64,000 bases of DNA from Psychrobacter sp. 4Dc (GTDB lineage: Bacteria > Pseudomonadota > Gammaproteobacteria > Pseudomonadales > Moraxellaceae): positions 1 to 64,000 of the forward strand of contig NZ_PJAT01000050.1 of NCBI RefSeq assembly GCF_002836715.1, read 5' to 3'. The translations under genes and the position numbers were made by a program. Below, piece by piece: positions 28,502-38,501 of the stretch. Position 1 is the first letter of the stretch. Each line of letters opens with the position of its first letter. The notes under the pieces are model-generated. The model was not told the origin of the DNA and did not search any database. It worked only from the letters and a program-made list of their open reading frames with translations.

Positions 28502-29077
28502 TTAGGTTCTTGGCAGTGTCACACCGCGTTGACCTTGGTATTTGCCACCACGATCTTTATAACTGGTCTCACAGACATCATCAGCATCACTTTGGAAAAA
28601 CAGCATTTGCGCAACACCTTCGCCAGCATAGATACGGGCTGGCAAATTGGTCGTATTACTAAACTCTAAAGTGACGTGCCCTTCCCACTCAGGCTCAAGC
28701 GGCGTTACGTTGACGATAATACCGCAGCGCGCGTAAGTCGACTTACCTAGGCAAATAGTCAATACATCACGCGGAATACGGAAATACTCCATAGTACGGG
28801 CTAAAGCAAACGAGTTCGGTGGAATGATACACTCATCACCAACGATATCGATAAAGCTTTTATCATCGAAGTTTTTAGGATCAACGACTACTGAATGTAC
28901 GTTGGTAAAAACTTTAAATTCAGGAGCACAGCGCACATCATAACCATAGCTTGAGGTGCCGTAGCTAACCAAACGCTCACCTGCATCATTAAAACGCACT
29001 TGACCTGGCTCGTACGGTTCAATCATGCCGTGCTCTTCAGCCATTTTACGAATCCAGCGGTCAGACTTAATAGACAT
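28502..29077 (-). CDS. dcd: dCTP deaminase
   Basis: Deaminates dCTP to dUTP, feeding dTMP synthesis. The 191-residue product shows the family blocks [36 protein letters not shown], the catalytic region [20 protein letters not shown] and [14 protein letters not shown], and a C-terminal [12 protein letters not shown]. Length and start match the family. It lies downstream of the DUF2804-like gene on the same strand. Confidence 0.96.
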   Translation of the reverse strand: MSIKSDRWIRKMAEEHGMIEPYEPGQVRFNDAGERLVSYGTSSYGYDVRCAPEFKVFTNVHSVVVDPKNFDDKSFIDIVGDECIIPPNSFALARTMEYFRIPRDVLTICLGKSTYARCGIIVNVTPLEPEWEGHVTLEFSNTTNLPARIYAGEGVAQMLFFQSDADDVCETSYKDRGGKYQGQRGVTLPRT

Positions 29078-29205
29078 TGTTGTTCCTTAGCAAATATTTA
29101 ATAGCGACGATTATACGGAATTGGTGGCTGAATTTATAGAGGAGCGGCTACTTAAAACTGAATACAGCCATTAATCTCATTTATTCCCATGTTATGTCTT
29201 AGAAG

Positions 29206-30366
29206 CTACCATTTGGCAAAATGATCTTCTGCGAGCCCCATGACATTATCAAGCCTAATAACTTCATCTCTTATTCGAATTTCACCACTATAAAAACCTA
29301 TCCATTGCTCAAAGATACTGGCTATCACACCAAAATTATCAGTCTTTTTATAGACGGTAATCGGTGTAAAGCTCAAATCAATATCGACATTGCTCCAACC
29401 AAGATTTTGATGATAGATACGCCATGGCTTTGATATGCTAGCGTCAGTTTCTACACTTTCTATGCTTGGCTCAAGACTGTCTGGCTGATTTGATCGAATA
29501 CTTGAACCCTCACGAGCAAACATAACGGGTGGTAAATAGAATATCTGCCCGTCAAGCCAGCAAGCATTTTCACTAGCTCCGGTCTCGTTGACACCCATAG
29601 ACAGATTGAGCAAAAAGTGACGACCATCTGACAAATAGCTAGTGATACAGCTCCAAAACCAATTGGTCTCATAACGCATATAGCCGAGCGTCCAATCTAG
29701 ATTGGCAATAGTAGCATCGGTGAAAGTTATTTTTTGAGGTTGAGCATCAGGAGCATCAGTATGAAACTTTGACTTGGCTTTAATAAGTAAATGCCCAGAT
29801 AGTGCGGTCAACGGCTCTTTTTGCGTAAACGTCCAGCCACGCCTACCAGTCGGCGTACATATGGCTAACGGCTGTGCGCTGCGTCCTAACGCTGCCGTGA
29901 TTGCAACATACTGACTGTCGAGCGCAATAGTCATCTGAGCAGGACTGAAATCCAAGGTGACACTGAGCTTTTTATGTGTAAATGCCATCTGCCCTTGATA
30001 ACCATCACCATCTAAGTGCGTATGATGCGTCAAAGGCTGTAGCGCCTCACAGACTTCCAGCTGCTGAGTATCCTCATTATAAATGTAAACGAAAGCACTA
30101 GTCGCAAGCTTAATCGTTGCGAGCGCGAGGCACACTCTATACGGGGGCTGGAGTATCTGAATGAAGCAGAATTGGTTGGCTTTTAATTCTTTACGCCAGT
30201 TAGGTAGGGATTTTTTTGAAATGAGATGACTATAATAGTCTAAGTAGTTGATACTTTTGACTTGGGAGAAAACACCAAAAACAGGCTGACCATTTTGGAT
30301 AAGATATTCGAGATTTGCTAGTTTTAAGTTGGCGGCAGTATACGGTTTGTCGTGGCTTTTATTCAT
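29206..30366 (-). CDS. DUF2804-like protein
   Basis: 386-residue cytoplasmic protein of unknown function, most like the DUF2804 family. Blocks recalling that family are LDYYSHLISKKSLPNWRKEL near the N-terminus, AALGRSAQPLAICTPTGRRG, and LDWTLGYMRYETNWFWSCIT. It is rich in beta structure and tryptophan, has no signal peptide, and shows no recognised catalytic motif. It follows the small unknown gene at 30379 by 12 bases and is probably co-transcribed with it. Confidence 0.7.
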   Translation of the reverse strand: MNKSHDKPYTAANLKLANLEYLIQNGQPVFGVFSQVKSINYLDYYSHLISKKSLPNWRKELKANQFCFIQILQPPYRVCLALATIKLATSAFVYIYNEDTQQLEVCEALQPLTHHTHLDGDGYQGQMAFTHKKLSVTLDFSPAQMTIALDSQYVAITAALGRSAQPLAICTPTGRRGWTFTQKEPLTALSGHLLIKAKSKFHTDAPDAQPQKITFTDATIANLDWTLGYMRYETNWFWSCITSYLSDGRHFLLNLSMGVNETGASENACWLDGQIFYLPPVMFAREGSSIRSNQPDSLEPSIESVETDASISKPWRIYHQNLGWSNVDIDLSFTPITVYKKTDNFGVIASIFEQWIGFYSGEIRIRDEVIRLDNVMGLAEDHFAKW

Positions 30367-30378
30367 GATATCGGCATC

Positions 30379-30816
30379 CTAGCCAAATTTTCCTAAAGGT
30401 ACTATCTTTCCTTGATAGCTTACGGTGCTAAGTGAAATTCTTCTTTTTGCCTGTACAGCACCCACAAAAAATGCTTCAGTTATCACCTTAACTTCAATAT
30501 TGGTTAATCCATCTGCTAGTGTTTCTGTAACATTGATTGATGCAAGCGCACTCACCCATAAAAAGTGTCTTGGAAACTTTTTTAACAGCTCAGCGAGAGC
30601 TTTTGTGAATTTGTTAAAATCGGCAATTACCATTCGGCGATTGCTAAAGTCAGCATTAATCTGATAGCGTTTGCTACTACCATCTTTATAGTAGCAAACG
30701 GCAATCAACTGATTGTTTGAGAGTTCAATGATGTATATCGGCGGGCGAAATAATCGTAAGACTCTATACTGCTTGGGAGTATTGTCTAAATGGCTTTGAT
30801 AAATAGATAAGTTCAA
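30379..30816 (-). CDS. Conserved-looking hypothetical protein
   Basis: 145 residues, basic, no signal peptide or membrane segment, no family recognised. Alternating hydrophobic strands (PPIYIIELSNNQLIAVCYYK, MVIADFNKFTKALAELLKKF) suggest a compact alpha/beta domain. It is packed 12 bases before the DUF2804-like gene on the same strand, and codon use resembles its neighbours, so it is likely genuine. Confidence 0.65.
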   Translation of the reverse strand: MNLSIYQSHLDNTPKQYRVLRLFRPPIYIIELSNNQLIAVCYYKDGSSKRYQINADFSNRRMVIADFNKFTKALAELLKKFPRHFLWVSALASINVTETLADGLTNIEVKVITEAFFVGAVQAKRRISLSTVSYQGKIVPLGKFG

Positions 30817-30880
30817 AATATCCTCTTTTTAGACAATACATTCACTTTAAAAGTCGCTAGCTTAGGCTACTTCTCCATTA

Positions 30881-32104
30881 TCAAAAAATCCGCTTATCAT
30901 CGACAGGCTTTGCAAATTTATTGATGTTGGTTTCGATATTTTTGGCAATGCTCAAATAATAGGTCGCAAACTCATCATCAGCTAAGACGCTTGGTACGCC
31001 TTTATCAACTTGTGCACGAATGCCACTGGCAAGTGGTAGCTGACCCAATAGCGGTACCTGATACTGCTCAGCGATAAATTCACCGCCACCCGTACCAAAG
31101 ATCGCTTCGGTGTGGTTACAGTTGCTACAAGTGTGTAGCGCCATGTTTTCAACCACGCCAAGCACAGGAATATTAGTCTTGTTAAACATCTCAACGCCTT
31201 TTTGCGCATCGAGCAATGCAACATGCTGCGGTGTCGTGACAATGACAGCACCCGTGACAGGGATACGCTGCGCCAATGTCAGCTGTATATCACCCGTACC
31301 TGGCGGCATATCAATTACTAGATAGTCTAGCTGCGGCCAGTTGGTTTGGTTATATAGCTGCATTAATGCACCCGTGGCTTTTGGTCCACGCCATGCAACC
31401 GGCGTATTATCTCCATCAAGTAAGCTACCGATAGAGAGCATTGCCATACCATGTGCATCAACTGGCACGAATTGCTCGTTTTCTAGTTGCGGCTTCACAT
31501 CAGCAACGCCTAGCATCGTTGGCATACTAGGACCATAGATATCTGCATCTAGCACCCCAACGCGATTACCAAGCTTCTGTAGTGCTAGTGCGATGTTGAC
31601 CGTCGTCGTTGACTTACCCACACCGCCCTTACCCGATGCCACCACAATAATATGACGAATACGAGGATGGGCGGCCAATGAAGCTTGAGTAGGTGCCGCT
31701 TTCGTAATCGGTGGCTCAGCGTTAGTGCTATTAGCATTGTTATTAGCGCCAGATGAAGGCTGAGATTCCATCGCATTGGTTGTCTTTGGCATCTGCTTTG
31801 GTAAGCTTGAACCTGAACCCTTTTCTGGCGCAGGCAGACGCACATTCATATGAATCGTGGTAATACCATGCGGGTGTAGCAACTGCCCGAGCTCCTGCTG
31901 GATAACTTCAGGATTGCTATCTTTTGGCAAACGCAGGTCTAACGTAAGTGCTTCGCCATCACGCTCAAGTCCTGTGACCATCGTGGCAATACTGACGGCA
32001 CCTATCTCATATCCAAGTAGGACTTTGTCGACGGCACTATCACGCTCTGCCTGCTGCTGAGGCGTTTCGGTTTTTGTGGTTTTTTTCTTCATAAAGTTAA
32101 ACAT
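30881..32104 (-). CDS. mrp: Iron-sulfur cluster carrier ATPase (Mrp/ApbC/NBP35)
   Basis: P-loop ATPase that assembles and hands on [4Fe-4S] clusters. The 407-residue product has an N-terminal DUF59/MIP18-like domain (residues ~25-95) and a Gln/Ser/Pro/Ala-rich linker (95-145). The MinD-like domain follows, with deviant Walker A GKGGVGKS at 158-165, LVIDMPPGTGDIQL, and the cluster-binding CSNC near residue 330. It diverges from no neighbour and is read alone or with the genes downstream on the minus strand. Confidence 0.94.
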   Translation of the reverse strand: MFNFMKKKTTKTETPQQQAERDSAVDKVLLGYEIGAVSIATMVTGLERDGEALTLDLRLPKDSNPEVIQQELGQLLHPHGITTIHMNVRLPAPEKGSGSSLPKQMPKTTNAMESQPSSGANNNANSTNAEPPITKAAPTQASLAAHPRIRHIIVVASGKGGVGKSTTTVNIALALQKLGNRVGVLDADIYGPSMPTMLGVADVKPQLENEQFVPVDAHGMAMLSIGSLLDGDNTPVAWRGPKATGALMQLYNQTNWPQLDYLVIDMPPGTGDIQLTLAQRIPVTGAVIVTTPQHVALLDAQKGVEMFNKTNIPVLGVVENMALHTCSNCNHTEAIFGTGGGEFIAEQYQVPLLGQLPLASGIRAQVDKGVPSVLADDEFATYYLSIAKNIETNINKFAKPVDDKRIF

Positions 32105-32243
32105 AGCTACTATTATGGCCTATACAAGTGGGTAGATCTGACAAATCGCTCAAGTCGTCTCGTTGCGCATATTACAACCGATAACGTTAATGAGTATATT
32201 AGCCAAACCTTCTATCGTGACAGTGTAGCTGAATTGGACGCAT

Positions 32244-32280
32244 AAAAAAACCACAACGCCAGTAGGTCTGACGCTGTGGT
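32244..32280 (-). terminator. Terminator of the 3-hydroxybutyrate operon
   Basis: On the minus strand, ACCACAGCG pairs with CGTTGTGGT (one mismatch), followed by seven T. It lies just after the bdh stop. Confidence 0.75.
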
Positions 32281-32300
32281 ATATGCAAATGGCATATATA

Positions 32301-33101
32301 TTAATTCATAAACCAACCATGACTGGCAACGATAGATTGTCCAGTGAATACATTGGTTGGGAAAGCCGCTAAAAATAGCGCCAATTGGGCAATGTCTTCT
32401 ACTGTCGTAAACTCTTTATCTACGGTATTGACCAGCATAATATCGTTAATAACCGACTCTTCACTGATGCCCTTTTCAGCTGCTTGCTCTGGGATTTGTT
32501 TTTCTACCAATGGCGTTTTGACAAATCCTGGGCAAATCACATGCGAACGTACCTTATGCGCTGCACCTTCTTTGGCTAACACACGGCACAGTCCTAGTAG
32601 TCCATGCTTAGCAGTCACGTAAGGGGCTTTGTATAATGAGGCCTCATGCGAGTGCGCAGAGCCCATATAAATAACTGTGCCGCCCTTATCGCCTTTATAC
32701 ATGTGCTTAATCGCTGCTTTAGTGGTCAAAAAAGCGCCATCTAAGTGGATATTAAGCATTTTCTTCCAATCGCTAAACGCCATTTTATCAATAGGGTCGA
32801 TGATCTGAATACCAGCATTAGAAACCAGAATATCAATACTGCCAAAAGTATCAACTAGCTGTTGTACACCATCGTTTACCGCATCTTCTGAGGTAACATC
32901 CATAGCAATCGCGAGAGCACGTCCGCCAACCGCTTCAATAGCATCAACGGTTTTTTGTGCCGCTTCAAGGTTGATATCAGCAATACCAACCGCTGCGCCT
33001 GCTTTTGCATAAGTTTCAGCGATGTCACGTCCGATACCACTTGCAGAGCCAGTGACCAATGCTACTTTGCCTGTCAAATCTTGTTCTAGTTGGGTCGCCA
33101 T
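32301..33101 (-). CDS. 3-hydroxybutyrate dehydrogenase (SDR family)
   Basis: NAD-dependent short-chain dehydrogenase converting 3-hydroxybutyrate to acetoacetate. The 266-residue product has the TGSASGIG dinucleotide motif (residues 17-24), NAG at 95-97, and catalytic S148, Y161 and K165 with the standard spacing. The C-terminal VASHGWFMN is like bacterial BdhA. Downstream of scoA-scoB on the same strand, so its acetoacetate product can be activated directly by the CoA transferase. A hairpin separates it from scoB. Confidence 0.9.
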   Translation of the reverse strand: MATQLEQDLTGKVALVTGSASGIGRDIAETYAKAGAAVGIADINLEAAQKTVDAIEAVGGRALAIAMDVTSEDAVNDGVQQLVDTFGSIDILVSNAGIQIIDPIDKMAFSDWKKMLNIHLDGAFLTTKAAIKHMYKGDKGGTVIYMGSAHSHEASLYKAPYVTAKHGLLGLCRVLAKEGAAHKVRSHVICPGFVKTPLVEKQIPEQAAEKGISEESVINDIMLVNTVDKEFTTVEDIAQLALFLAAFPTNVFTGQSIVASHGWFMN

Positions 33102-33157
33102 ACATATTCCTTGTCATGGTCTAAAATATTATTAGTTTTTATAAAATTGAACTGAAC

Positions 33158-33189
33158 AAATACGCCACTATAATCATAGTGGCGTATTT
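33158..33189. terminator. Long perfect hairpin between scoB and bdh
   Basis: Fourteen-pair uninterrupted stem with a 4-base loop (AATC). It lies 53 bases past the scoB stop and 56 bases before bdh. The tail after it on the minus strand is only three T before mixed sequence, so it may be a weak terminator, an mRNA-stabilising end or a processing site that lowers bdh relative to scoAB. Confidence 0.6.
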
Positions 33190-33242
33190 ATTTGCGGGAG
33201 AAAACATATTAATCTTAGGATAGTCACTTTACTGTACAAAGT

Positions 33243-33872
33243 TTACTGAATAATACTTACTGGTGTTTTTTCTTGTAGCTCGTCAAAGCTCACACCATCT
33301 GCTAATTCAACCAGTTTTAGGCCATTATCAGTAACATCTAATACGGCAAGTTCAGTAATGATACGATCAACCACGCCTTTACCCGTTAATGGTAGCTCAC
33401 AGTTTGCCAAAATTTTTGGTTCGCCATGCTTATTGACTTGCTCCATCAATACAATCACCCGCTGTACACCTGCGACCAAATCCATCGCGCCGCCCATGCC
33501 TTTAACCATCTTTTTGGGAATCATCCAGTTGGCAAGATCGCCTTTTTCTGAGACTTCCATTGCACCCAATATGGCCAAGTTGACATGACCACCACGAATC
33601 ATTGAGAAAGACTCTGAGCTACTAAAATAGCTAGCACCAGCTTCTGCTGTTACTGTTTGCTTGCCCGCATTAATTAAGTCTGCATCTACGTTTTCTGCCG
33701 TAGGGAACTCACCAATACCTAGCAAGCCATTCTCTGATTGTAGCCATACGTCTACGCCTTCAGGAATATAGTTGGCGACCAACGTTGGGAGACCGATGCC
33801 TAGGTTCACATAGTAGCCATCTTGTAGCTCTTTTGCAGCGCGTTGCGCCATTTGCTCTCTTGTCCATGCCAT
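33243..33872 (-). CDS. 3-oxoacid CoA-transferase subunit B
   Basis: Small subunit of succinyl-CoA:3-ketoacid (acetoacetate) CoA transferase. The 209-residue product shows [17 protein letters not shown] and the catalytic Glu in [11 protein letters not shown] (E47), followed by [20 protein letters not shown]. It pairs with subunit A, encoded 141 bases upstream. Together they move CoA to acetoacetate before thiolysis. No thiolase gene is in this block. Confidence 0.93.
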   Translation of the reverse strand: MAWTREQMAQRAAKELQDGYYVNLGIGLPTLVANYIPEGVDVWLQSENGLLGIGEFPTAENVDADLINAGKQTVTAEAGASYFSSSESFSMIRGGHVNLAILGAMEVSEKGDLANWMIPKKMVKGMGGAMDLVAGVQRVIVLMEQVNKHGEPKILANCELPLTGKGVVDRIITELAVLDVTDNGLKLVELADGVSFDELQEKTPVSIIQ

Positions 33873-34013
33873 GCTGATTTCCTTATTTTTTGCGATATTC
33901 TATTTTTATTCGTTGAGACAGCCAGTTATCTAATCAATTGGCTCTCTAAACTATTATCAATCTAAAATTGACTATTAATGTCACGTACGATTAAGCTCCG
34001 ACCACGTTTTTAT

Positions 34014-34727
34014 TTACGCGCCTTCTACAGCTTTAGTCGTGGTCTTTTCGATACGTTTTTCAGGGCTAGCATTCAATACAATACGTTGCACAAAAATACC
34101 CGGTAGATGCACTTTATCTGGATCAAACGTACCTGTCTCAACGATTTCTTCTACTTCAACAATTGTGATTTTACCCGCCATCGCACAATCTGGGTTAAAG
34201 TTACGAGCGGTTTTATTAAAGATTAGGTTGCCCGCTTTGTCTGCCTTTTGCGCTTTGATTAAGGTGACATCAGCACGTAAGGAATGCTCCAACACATAAG
34301 TACGGCCATCAAAATCACGAGTTTCTTTACCTTCAGCAACTAATGTACCTACGCCTGTTGCAGTATAAAATGCAGGAATACCAGCGCCGGCTGAGCGCAG
34401 TTTTTCAGCCAATGTACCTTGCGGCGTCAACTCAACTTCTAACTCGCCTGCCAAGTACTGGCGCTCAAACTCTTTGTTTTCGCCTACATAAGATGAAATC
34501 ATTTTTTTTATTTGGCGTGTCTGTAGCAATAGCCCTAGACCGAAGTCATCGACACCAGCGTTATTACTGATACAAGTCAGCTCTTTAACTTTGCTATCAC
34601 GCAGCGCTTCGATTAATGCTTCTGGAATACCGCATAGTCCGAAGCCACCGATCGCGAGCGTTTGCCCGTCACTGACGACACCTTTTAGCGCTTCTTCGGC
34701 ACTGTTATATACTTTTGATTGACTCAT
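34014..34727 (-). CDS. 3-oxoacid CoA-transferase subunit A
   Basis: Large subunit of the acetoacetate CoA transferase. The 237-residue product has the CoA-binding motif GGFGLCGIPEALIEAL near residue 27, NNAGVDDFGLGLLLQ, and a C-terminal VHLPGIFVQRIV. It lies between the AtoE-like transporter gene and subunit B on the same strand, with an AGGAGACA ribosome site before the start. Confidence 0.94.
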   Translation of the reverse strand: MSQSKVYNSAEEALKGVVSDGQTLAIGGFGLCGIPEALIEALRDSKVKELTCISNNAGVDDFGLGLLLQTRQIKKMISSYVGENKEFERQYLAGELEVELTPQGTLAEKLRSAGAGIPAFYTATGVGTLVAEGKETRDFDGRTYVLEHSLRADVTLIKAQKADKAGNLIFNKTARNFNPDCAMAGKITIVEVEEIVETGTFDPDKVHLPGIFVQRIVLNASPEKRIEKTTTKAVEGA

Positions 34728-34982
34728 ACTTGTCTCCTATGACTGTTATGTATATTTTTAATCCGTGCATAAACTAATGCTGAATTAAGTGTCTCAATTA
34801 TCCGTTTGATTGTTGCTTTTAATAAAACTCAACAGCAAAAACTCATTATGCTTGTTTTTCTTTTGCGCGTTATAACCTTGTATAGTCAATTCAATTTAAA
34901 AATAGTACAAGGCAACCGAGTGTAGATGTATATTAAATACTTCAAGCGAGGTTAACGCAGTAATATTTTTATAGTGGAATGA

Positions 34983-36329
34983 CTATACCAATAGCCAAAA
35001 CACGCTCATGATAATAGCACCCGATACTGCCAGTACTATCAGGCAGTAGCCCATGATAGCGCGCGCATCCAAACCTGCGATACCCAATAATGGCAAAGCC
35101 CAGAACGGCTGAATCATATTAGTCCATGCGTCACCCCATGCAATTGCCATCGCAGTAATAGCTGGACTAACACCTAGCTCAATACCAGCAGGAATCATAA
35201 CAGGACCCTGTACAGCAAACTGCCCACCACCTGACGGTACAAAGACATTGACCAGACCTGCACTTAAAAATGCAAAAATCGGGAAACTGTCTGCGGAAGC
35301 GGAATTGACAAAAAATTCGGTCACTTGCGTACTGATAGAGATACCATCCGCATTTGATCCCGTCATAATGCCCATGATGCCGCCATAGAACGGGAACAAT
35401 AGCACAATACCTGTAATGCCACCTATTCCTGAGTGTACGGCACGATAATAACGCTCTAGCGTGCCATGCGATAGCAAGCCTATGAACAAGAATAGACCAA
35501 TGACGATGTTTAGCCCGAGGTTAAAACCGTTACTACCAAACTCGCTGATATAGTACATCAGTGCTAAGCCCAATAGGATGACAGCGATAATACGGCTATC
35601 ATCTAGCTTTTGTGCAGGCGTGTCTCTCTGAGGTGCGACGTAGACCTCTTCTTTGATCAGCTTAGGATCAATAACCGTAGGGTTTTTTGGATGCATAAAG
35701 CGATTTAGCAGAGGCAAAATAATGATAAGTAAACCTACTAGCAGCATGTTGTAGCCTGCAAATACCGTCTGCGATAAAGGTACTGCTTCGGTCATGGTAT
35801 TGCCTGACAGCGTCAGTAGCGTATCACCGCCCGAGCTAAGTGTCAGCGGTATCGAACCTGAAAAACCACCATGCCAAATTACAAATCCTGAATAGGCAGC
35901 CGCGACCAATAGCGGATAATCGACGTTAGCCACTTTTCTGGCCAGTGCCTTTGCAAAGATTGCCCCGATGATTAAACCAAAGCCCCAGTTTATCCATGAG
36001 CCGACCAACCCAACTAGGGTCGATACGATAATGGCGGTCGTAGGAGAATGAACTCTGCTGGCAAGATTGTCCAATAACCGTTGAATAAAGGGTGCACTGG
36101 CAAACGCGTAACCTGTGACCAAAATCAGCGCCATTTGCATCGCAAAGCTATGTAACGACCACAGTCCATTACCCCAGTGCCCTGCCATCGCAATCATATC
36201 TTGACCAGTAATAGCTAAGCCAACCGCGAACGCAATGAGGGTTAAAACAATTGAAAAGACAAACGGAGATGGTAGATAGCGATTGACCAGCTGTACGCTC
36301 ACGTTAGTGATGGCACTAAACATATTCAC
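34983..36329 (-). CDS. atoE: Short-chain fatty acid transporter (AtoE family)
   Basis: Inner-membrane transporter for short-chain acids such as acetoacetate or butyrate. The 448-residue product has 10-12 hydrophobic segments and AtoE-type blocks: YLPSPFVFSIVLTLIAFAVG, GSWINWGFGLIIGAIFAKAL, VFVPSGGGQFAVQGPVMIPA and GDAWTNMIQPFWALPLLGI. It is the first minus-strand gene before scoA, scoB and bdh, giving an uptake-plus-catabolism unit. It diverges from a GntP permease gene. Confidence 0.9.
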   Translation of the reverse strand: MNMFSAITNVSVQLVNRYLPSPFVFSIVLTLIAFAVGLAITGQDMIAMAGHWGNGLWSLHSFAMQMALILVTGYAFASAPFIQRLLDNLASRVHSPTTAIIVSTLVGLVGSWINWGFGLIIGAIFAKALARKVANVDYPLLVAAAYSGFVIWHGGFSGSIPLTLSSGGDTLLTLSGNTMTEAVPLSQTVFAGYNMLLVGLLIIILPLLNRFMHPKNPTVIDPKLIKEEVYVAPQRDTPAQKLDDSRIIAVILLGLALMYYISEFGSNGFNLGLNIVIGLFLFIGLLSHGTLERYYRAVHSGIGGITGIVLLFPFYGGIMGIMTGSNADGISISTQVTEFFVNSASADSFPIFAFLSAGLVNVFVPSGGGQFAVQGPVMIPAGIELGVSPAITAMAIAWGDAWTNMIQPFWALPLLGIAGLDARAIMGYCLIVLAVSGAIIMSVFWLLV

Positions 36330-36726
36330 ATTCCTTGTAAATTTGCTGTTTGTGATGAGATTGATGACCAGTTTTTATGGTTAGCGCTTATTGTCAATAG
36401 CCTTCCATTTGATAAGCGCGGCTCATATCAAACATTATACTTTATATTTTTATTTATAATAATACATATTATATCGATATATCATGTATAAAATACTTAT
36501 GCTAACTTAACATATTATTTTCATAGCGACTAGAAAATAACCATCAGCGCATGTGAGTCAACGCTGTGCGGGAGTTAAATTGTCGAGATATTAATGGTTA
36601 GCAGTCTATGAGTCTAGATTTATGTTTGATAAAACAGACGACATAGGCTTATTTTGATTAATTTTATTGACCTACATCGATAAGCGCGACATACACGCTG
36701 TCTTAATTTTGCCAAGGAGGGCTATC
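36330..36726. promoter_or_regulatory. Divergent control region between atoE and the GntP permease gene
   Basis: 397 AT-rich bases carrying the promoters of both transport units. It contains a 28-bp imperfect palindrome at 36462-36489. No regulator gene lies beside it in the window. Confidence 0.5.
36462..36489. promoter_or_regulatory. 28-bp near-perfect inverted repeat, candidate operator
   Basis: Two 14-base arms match at 12 of 14 positions around a central ATATCGATAT. Outer arms are ATACAT and ATGTAT. Its site in the shared upstream region of two 3-hydroxybutyrate-type transport units makes a dimeric-regulator site plausible. Confidence 0.45.
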
Positions 36727-38142
36727 ATGTTTAGTACATTTGCGATTGTCATTACCCTATTATTACTCATGTTTTTTGCTTATCGCGGTTATTCTGTGCT
36801 GATATTAGCACCGATTATGGCGACTTTAGCAGTATTCTTATCAGGAGATTTTTTAAGCAGTATCCCAGCGTATACCGATGTTTTTATGGGCGCGTTAAGT
36901 GGGTTTTTACTTAAGTTCTTCCCTATTTTCTTATTGGGCGCATTGTTTGGGCGTTTAATGGCGGACTCTGGTGCGGCAACCGCGATTGCCAGTACCGTCG
37001 TCGAAAAGCTCGGTGCCAGCAAAGCCATTCTCGCGGTGATCTTGGTCTGTGGAATTTTGACTTACGGCGGGGTATCACTGTTTGTGGTGGCTTTTGCCAT
37101 TTATCCTATTGCCAAGGACTTGTTCAGAGCTGCCGATATCCCAAAACGTTTGATTCCAGCAGCGATTGCTCTAGGATCATTTACGTTTACGATGACTGCA
37201 CTGCCAGGCACGCCAGCCATTCAGAATGCTATTCCAATTCCTTACTACAACACCAACGTATTTGCCGCCCCTATTTTGGGTATTATCGGTGGTACGATTA
37301 TGTTTATTTGTGGTTGGATGTGGTTACAATCACGCGCCAGAAAAGCCAATGCAGCGGGCGAAGGCTATGGTCAGCATGATGAAGAGGATGTGGGCGGGCT
37401 TGGTGCAGACACACAGGAAGCTGAAGCATTAAATACGCATCACACCTCGTTTACCATTGCAATGATTCCACTCGTATTGGTTATTGGCTTAAACGCTATA
37501 TTGACCTATATGGTTTTCCCATCGATAGATTTCAGTAGTCTACAAACTCAATTCCCAGACTTGAATGTCGCAGGCTCGCTTGGGTTATGGTCAATTATTA
37601 TCTCGTTGGTCGTCGCTTGTGTAGTATTAATTCTGCTCCGCATCGGACACTGGAATAATCTGCAAAAAACCATTAACCGTGGTACTTATGACTCGATGTT
37701 GCCTATTTTTAACACGGCATCAGAAGTGGGTTACGGCGCGGTTATCGCATCACTAGCAGGCTTCCTTATCATTCGTGATAGCATCCTGAACTTAAACCCT
37801 GACAACCCTCTGATCTCAGAAGCGGTCGCGATGACTACGCTTGCTGGTATCACAGGTTCATCGTCTGGCGGCTTAAGTATTGCGCTATCTACATTGGGTG
37901 AAGACTATCTAAGAATGGCCGTCAATGCGGGTATCGACCCTGAGCTGATGCACCGCGTAGCTGTTATGGCGGCAGGTGGTCTTGATACGCTTCCGCACAG
38001 TGGCGCGGTCATCACCTTGCTAGCGATTTGTGGTCTGACCCATAAGCAATCTTATTTAAATTTGGCGATGGTTACGATGGTTATTCCATTGGTCGCTGTG
38101 GTTGCTGTTATTATCTTAGGGACGATGTTTGGTTCATTCTAA
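36727..38142 (+). CDS. GntP-family permease, probably for 3-hydroxybutyrate
   Basis: Inner-membrane H+-coupled permease of the gluconate/GntP group. The 471-residue product is mostly hydrophobic (about 12-14 segments), with blocks FPIFLLGALFGRLMADSG, LTYGGVSLFVVAFAIYPIAK, TMTALPGTPAIQNAIPIPYY and AAGGLDTLPHSGAVITLLAI. An in-frame TTG at 36667 exists, but ATG 36727 follows a strong AAGGAGGG site. Members of this subgroup next to hydroxybutyrate genes are usually 3-hydroxybutyrate permeases, so that substrate is inferred from context. Confidence 0.85.
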   Translation: MFSTFAIVITLLLLMFFAYRGYSVLILAPIMATLAVFLSGDFLSSIPAYTDVFMGALSGFLLKFFPIFLLGALFGRLMADSGAATAIASTVVEKLGASKAILAVILVCGILTYGGVSLFVVAFAIYPIAKDLFRAADIPKRLIPAAIALGSFTFTMTALPGTPAIQNAIPIPYYNTNVFAAPILGIIGGTIMFICGWMWLQSRARKANAAGEGYGQHDEEDVGGLGADTQEAEALNTHHTSFTIAMIPLVLVIGLNAILTYMVFPSIDFSSLQTQFPDLNVAGSLGLWSIIISLVVACVVLILLRIGHWNNLQKTINRGTYDSMLPIFNTASEVGYGAVIASLAGFLIIRDSILNLNPDNPLISEAVAMTTLAGITGSSSGGLSIALSTLGEDYLRMAVNAGIDPELMHRVAVMAAGGLDTLPHSGAVITLLAICGLTHKQSYLNLAMVTMVIPLVAVVAVIILGTMFGSF

Positions 38143-38501
38143 GGTAGATTATCGCTTAGCCATTTATTGTGACTAACCACTGGTATCTAAACGAATAATA
38201 GATAAATAAAAAACCCACTCGGCATACTGCTTGGTGGGTTTTTTCATGGCTGATTGATAACTAATCTATAATGACCAGATTCAATGCAAGGCTATTGTTT
38301 GTGGTTAATTAGTGCTTGCCAAATGAGAAGTAATTACCAAGGAATATCACAAATTTATTTGATTTACGGTATCATAGGCACACTTTTTGAATTTTTATTA
38401 TTTTTAGAAGTTTTTAGCATTAACGATGTCGCATCGATGAGCGATGAACCGCTTGAGATGTTCGATAACTAACCCGTTTATATAAAAATATAGGTGATTT
38501 T
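38143..38501. other. Intergenic stretch between the GntP permease gene and metG
   Basis: 359 bases: the permease terminator (38207-38244), then an AT-rich region with a 62-codon frame (38284-38472) lacking a ribosome site and any recognisable family. Probably the metG leader. Confidence 0.55.
38207..38244 (+). terminator. Terminator of the GntP permease gene
   Basis: Stem AACCCAC/GTGGGTT with an A run before and T6 after, about 65 bases past the stop. Confidence 0.8.

Noticed and set aside
38284-38472. 62-codon frame upstream of metG
   Set aside because: No ribosome site, no family, composition like intergenic DNA; more likely the metG leader.
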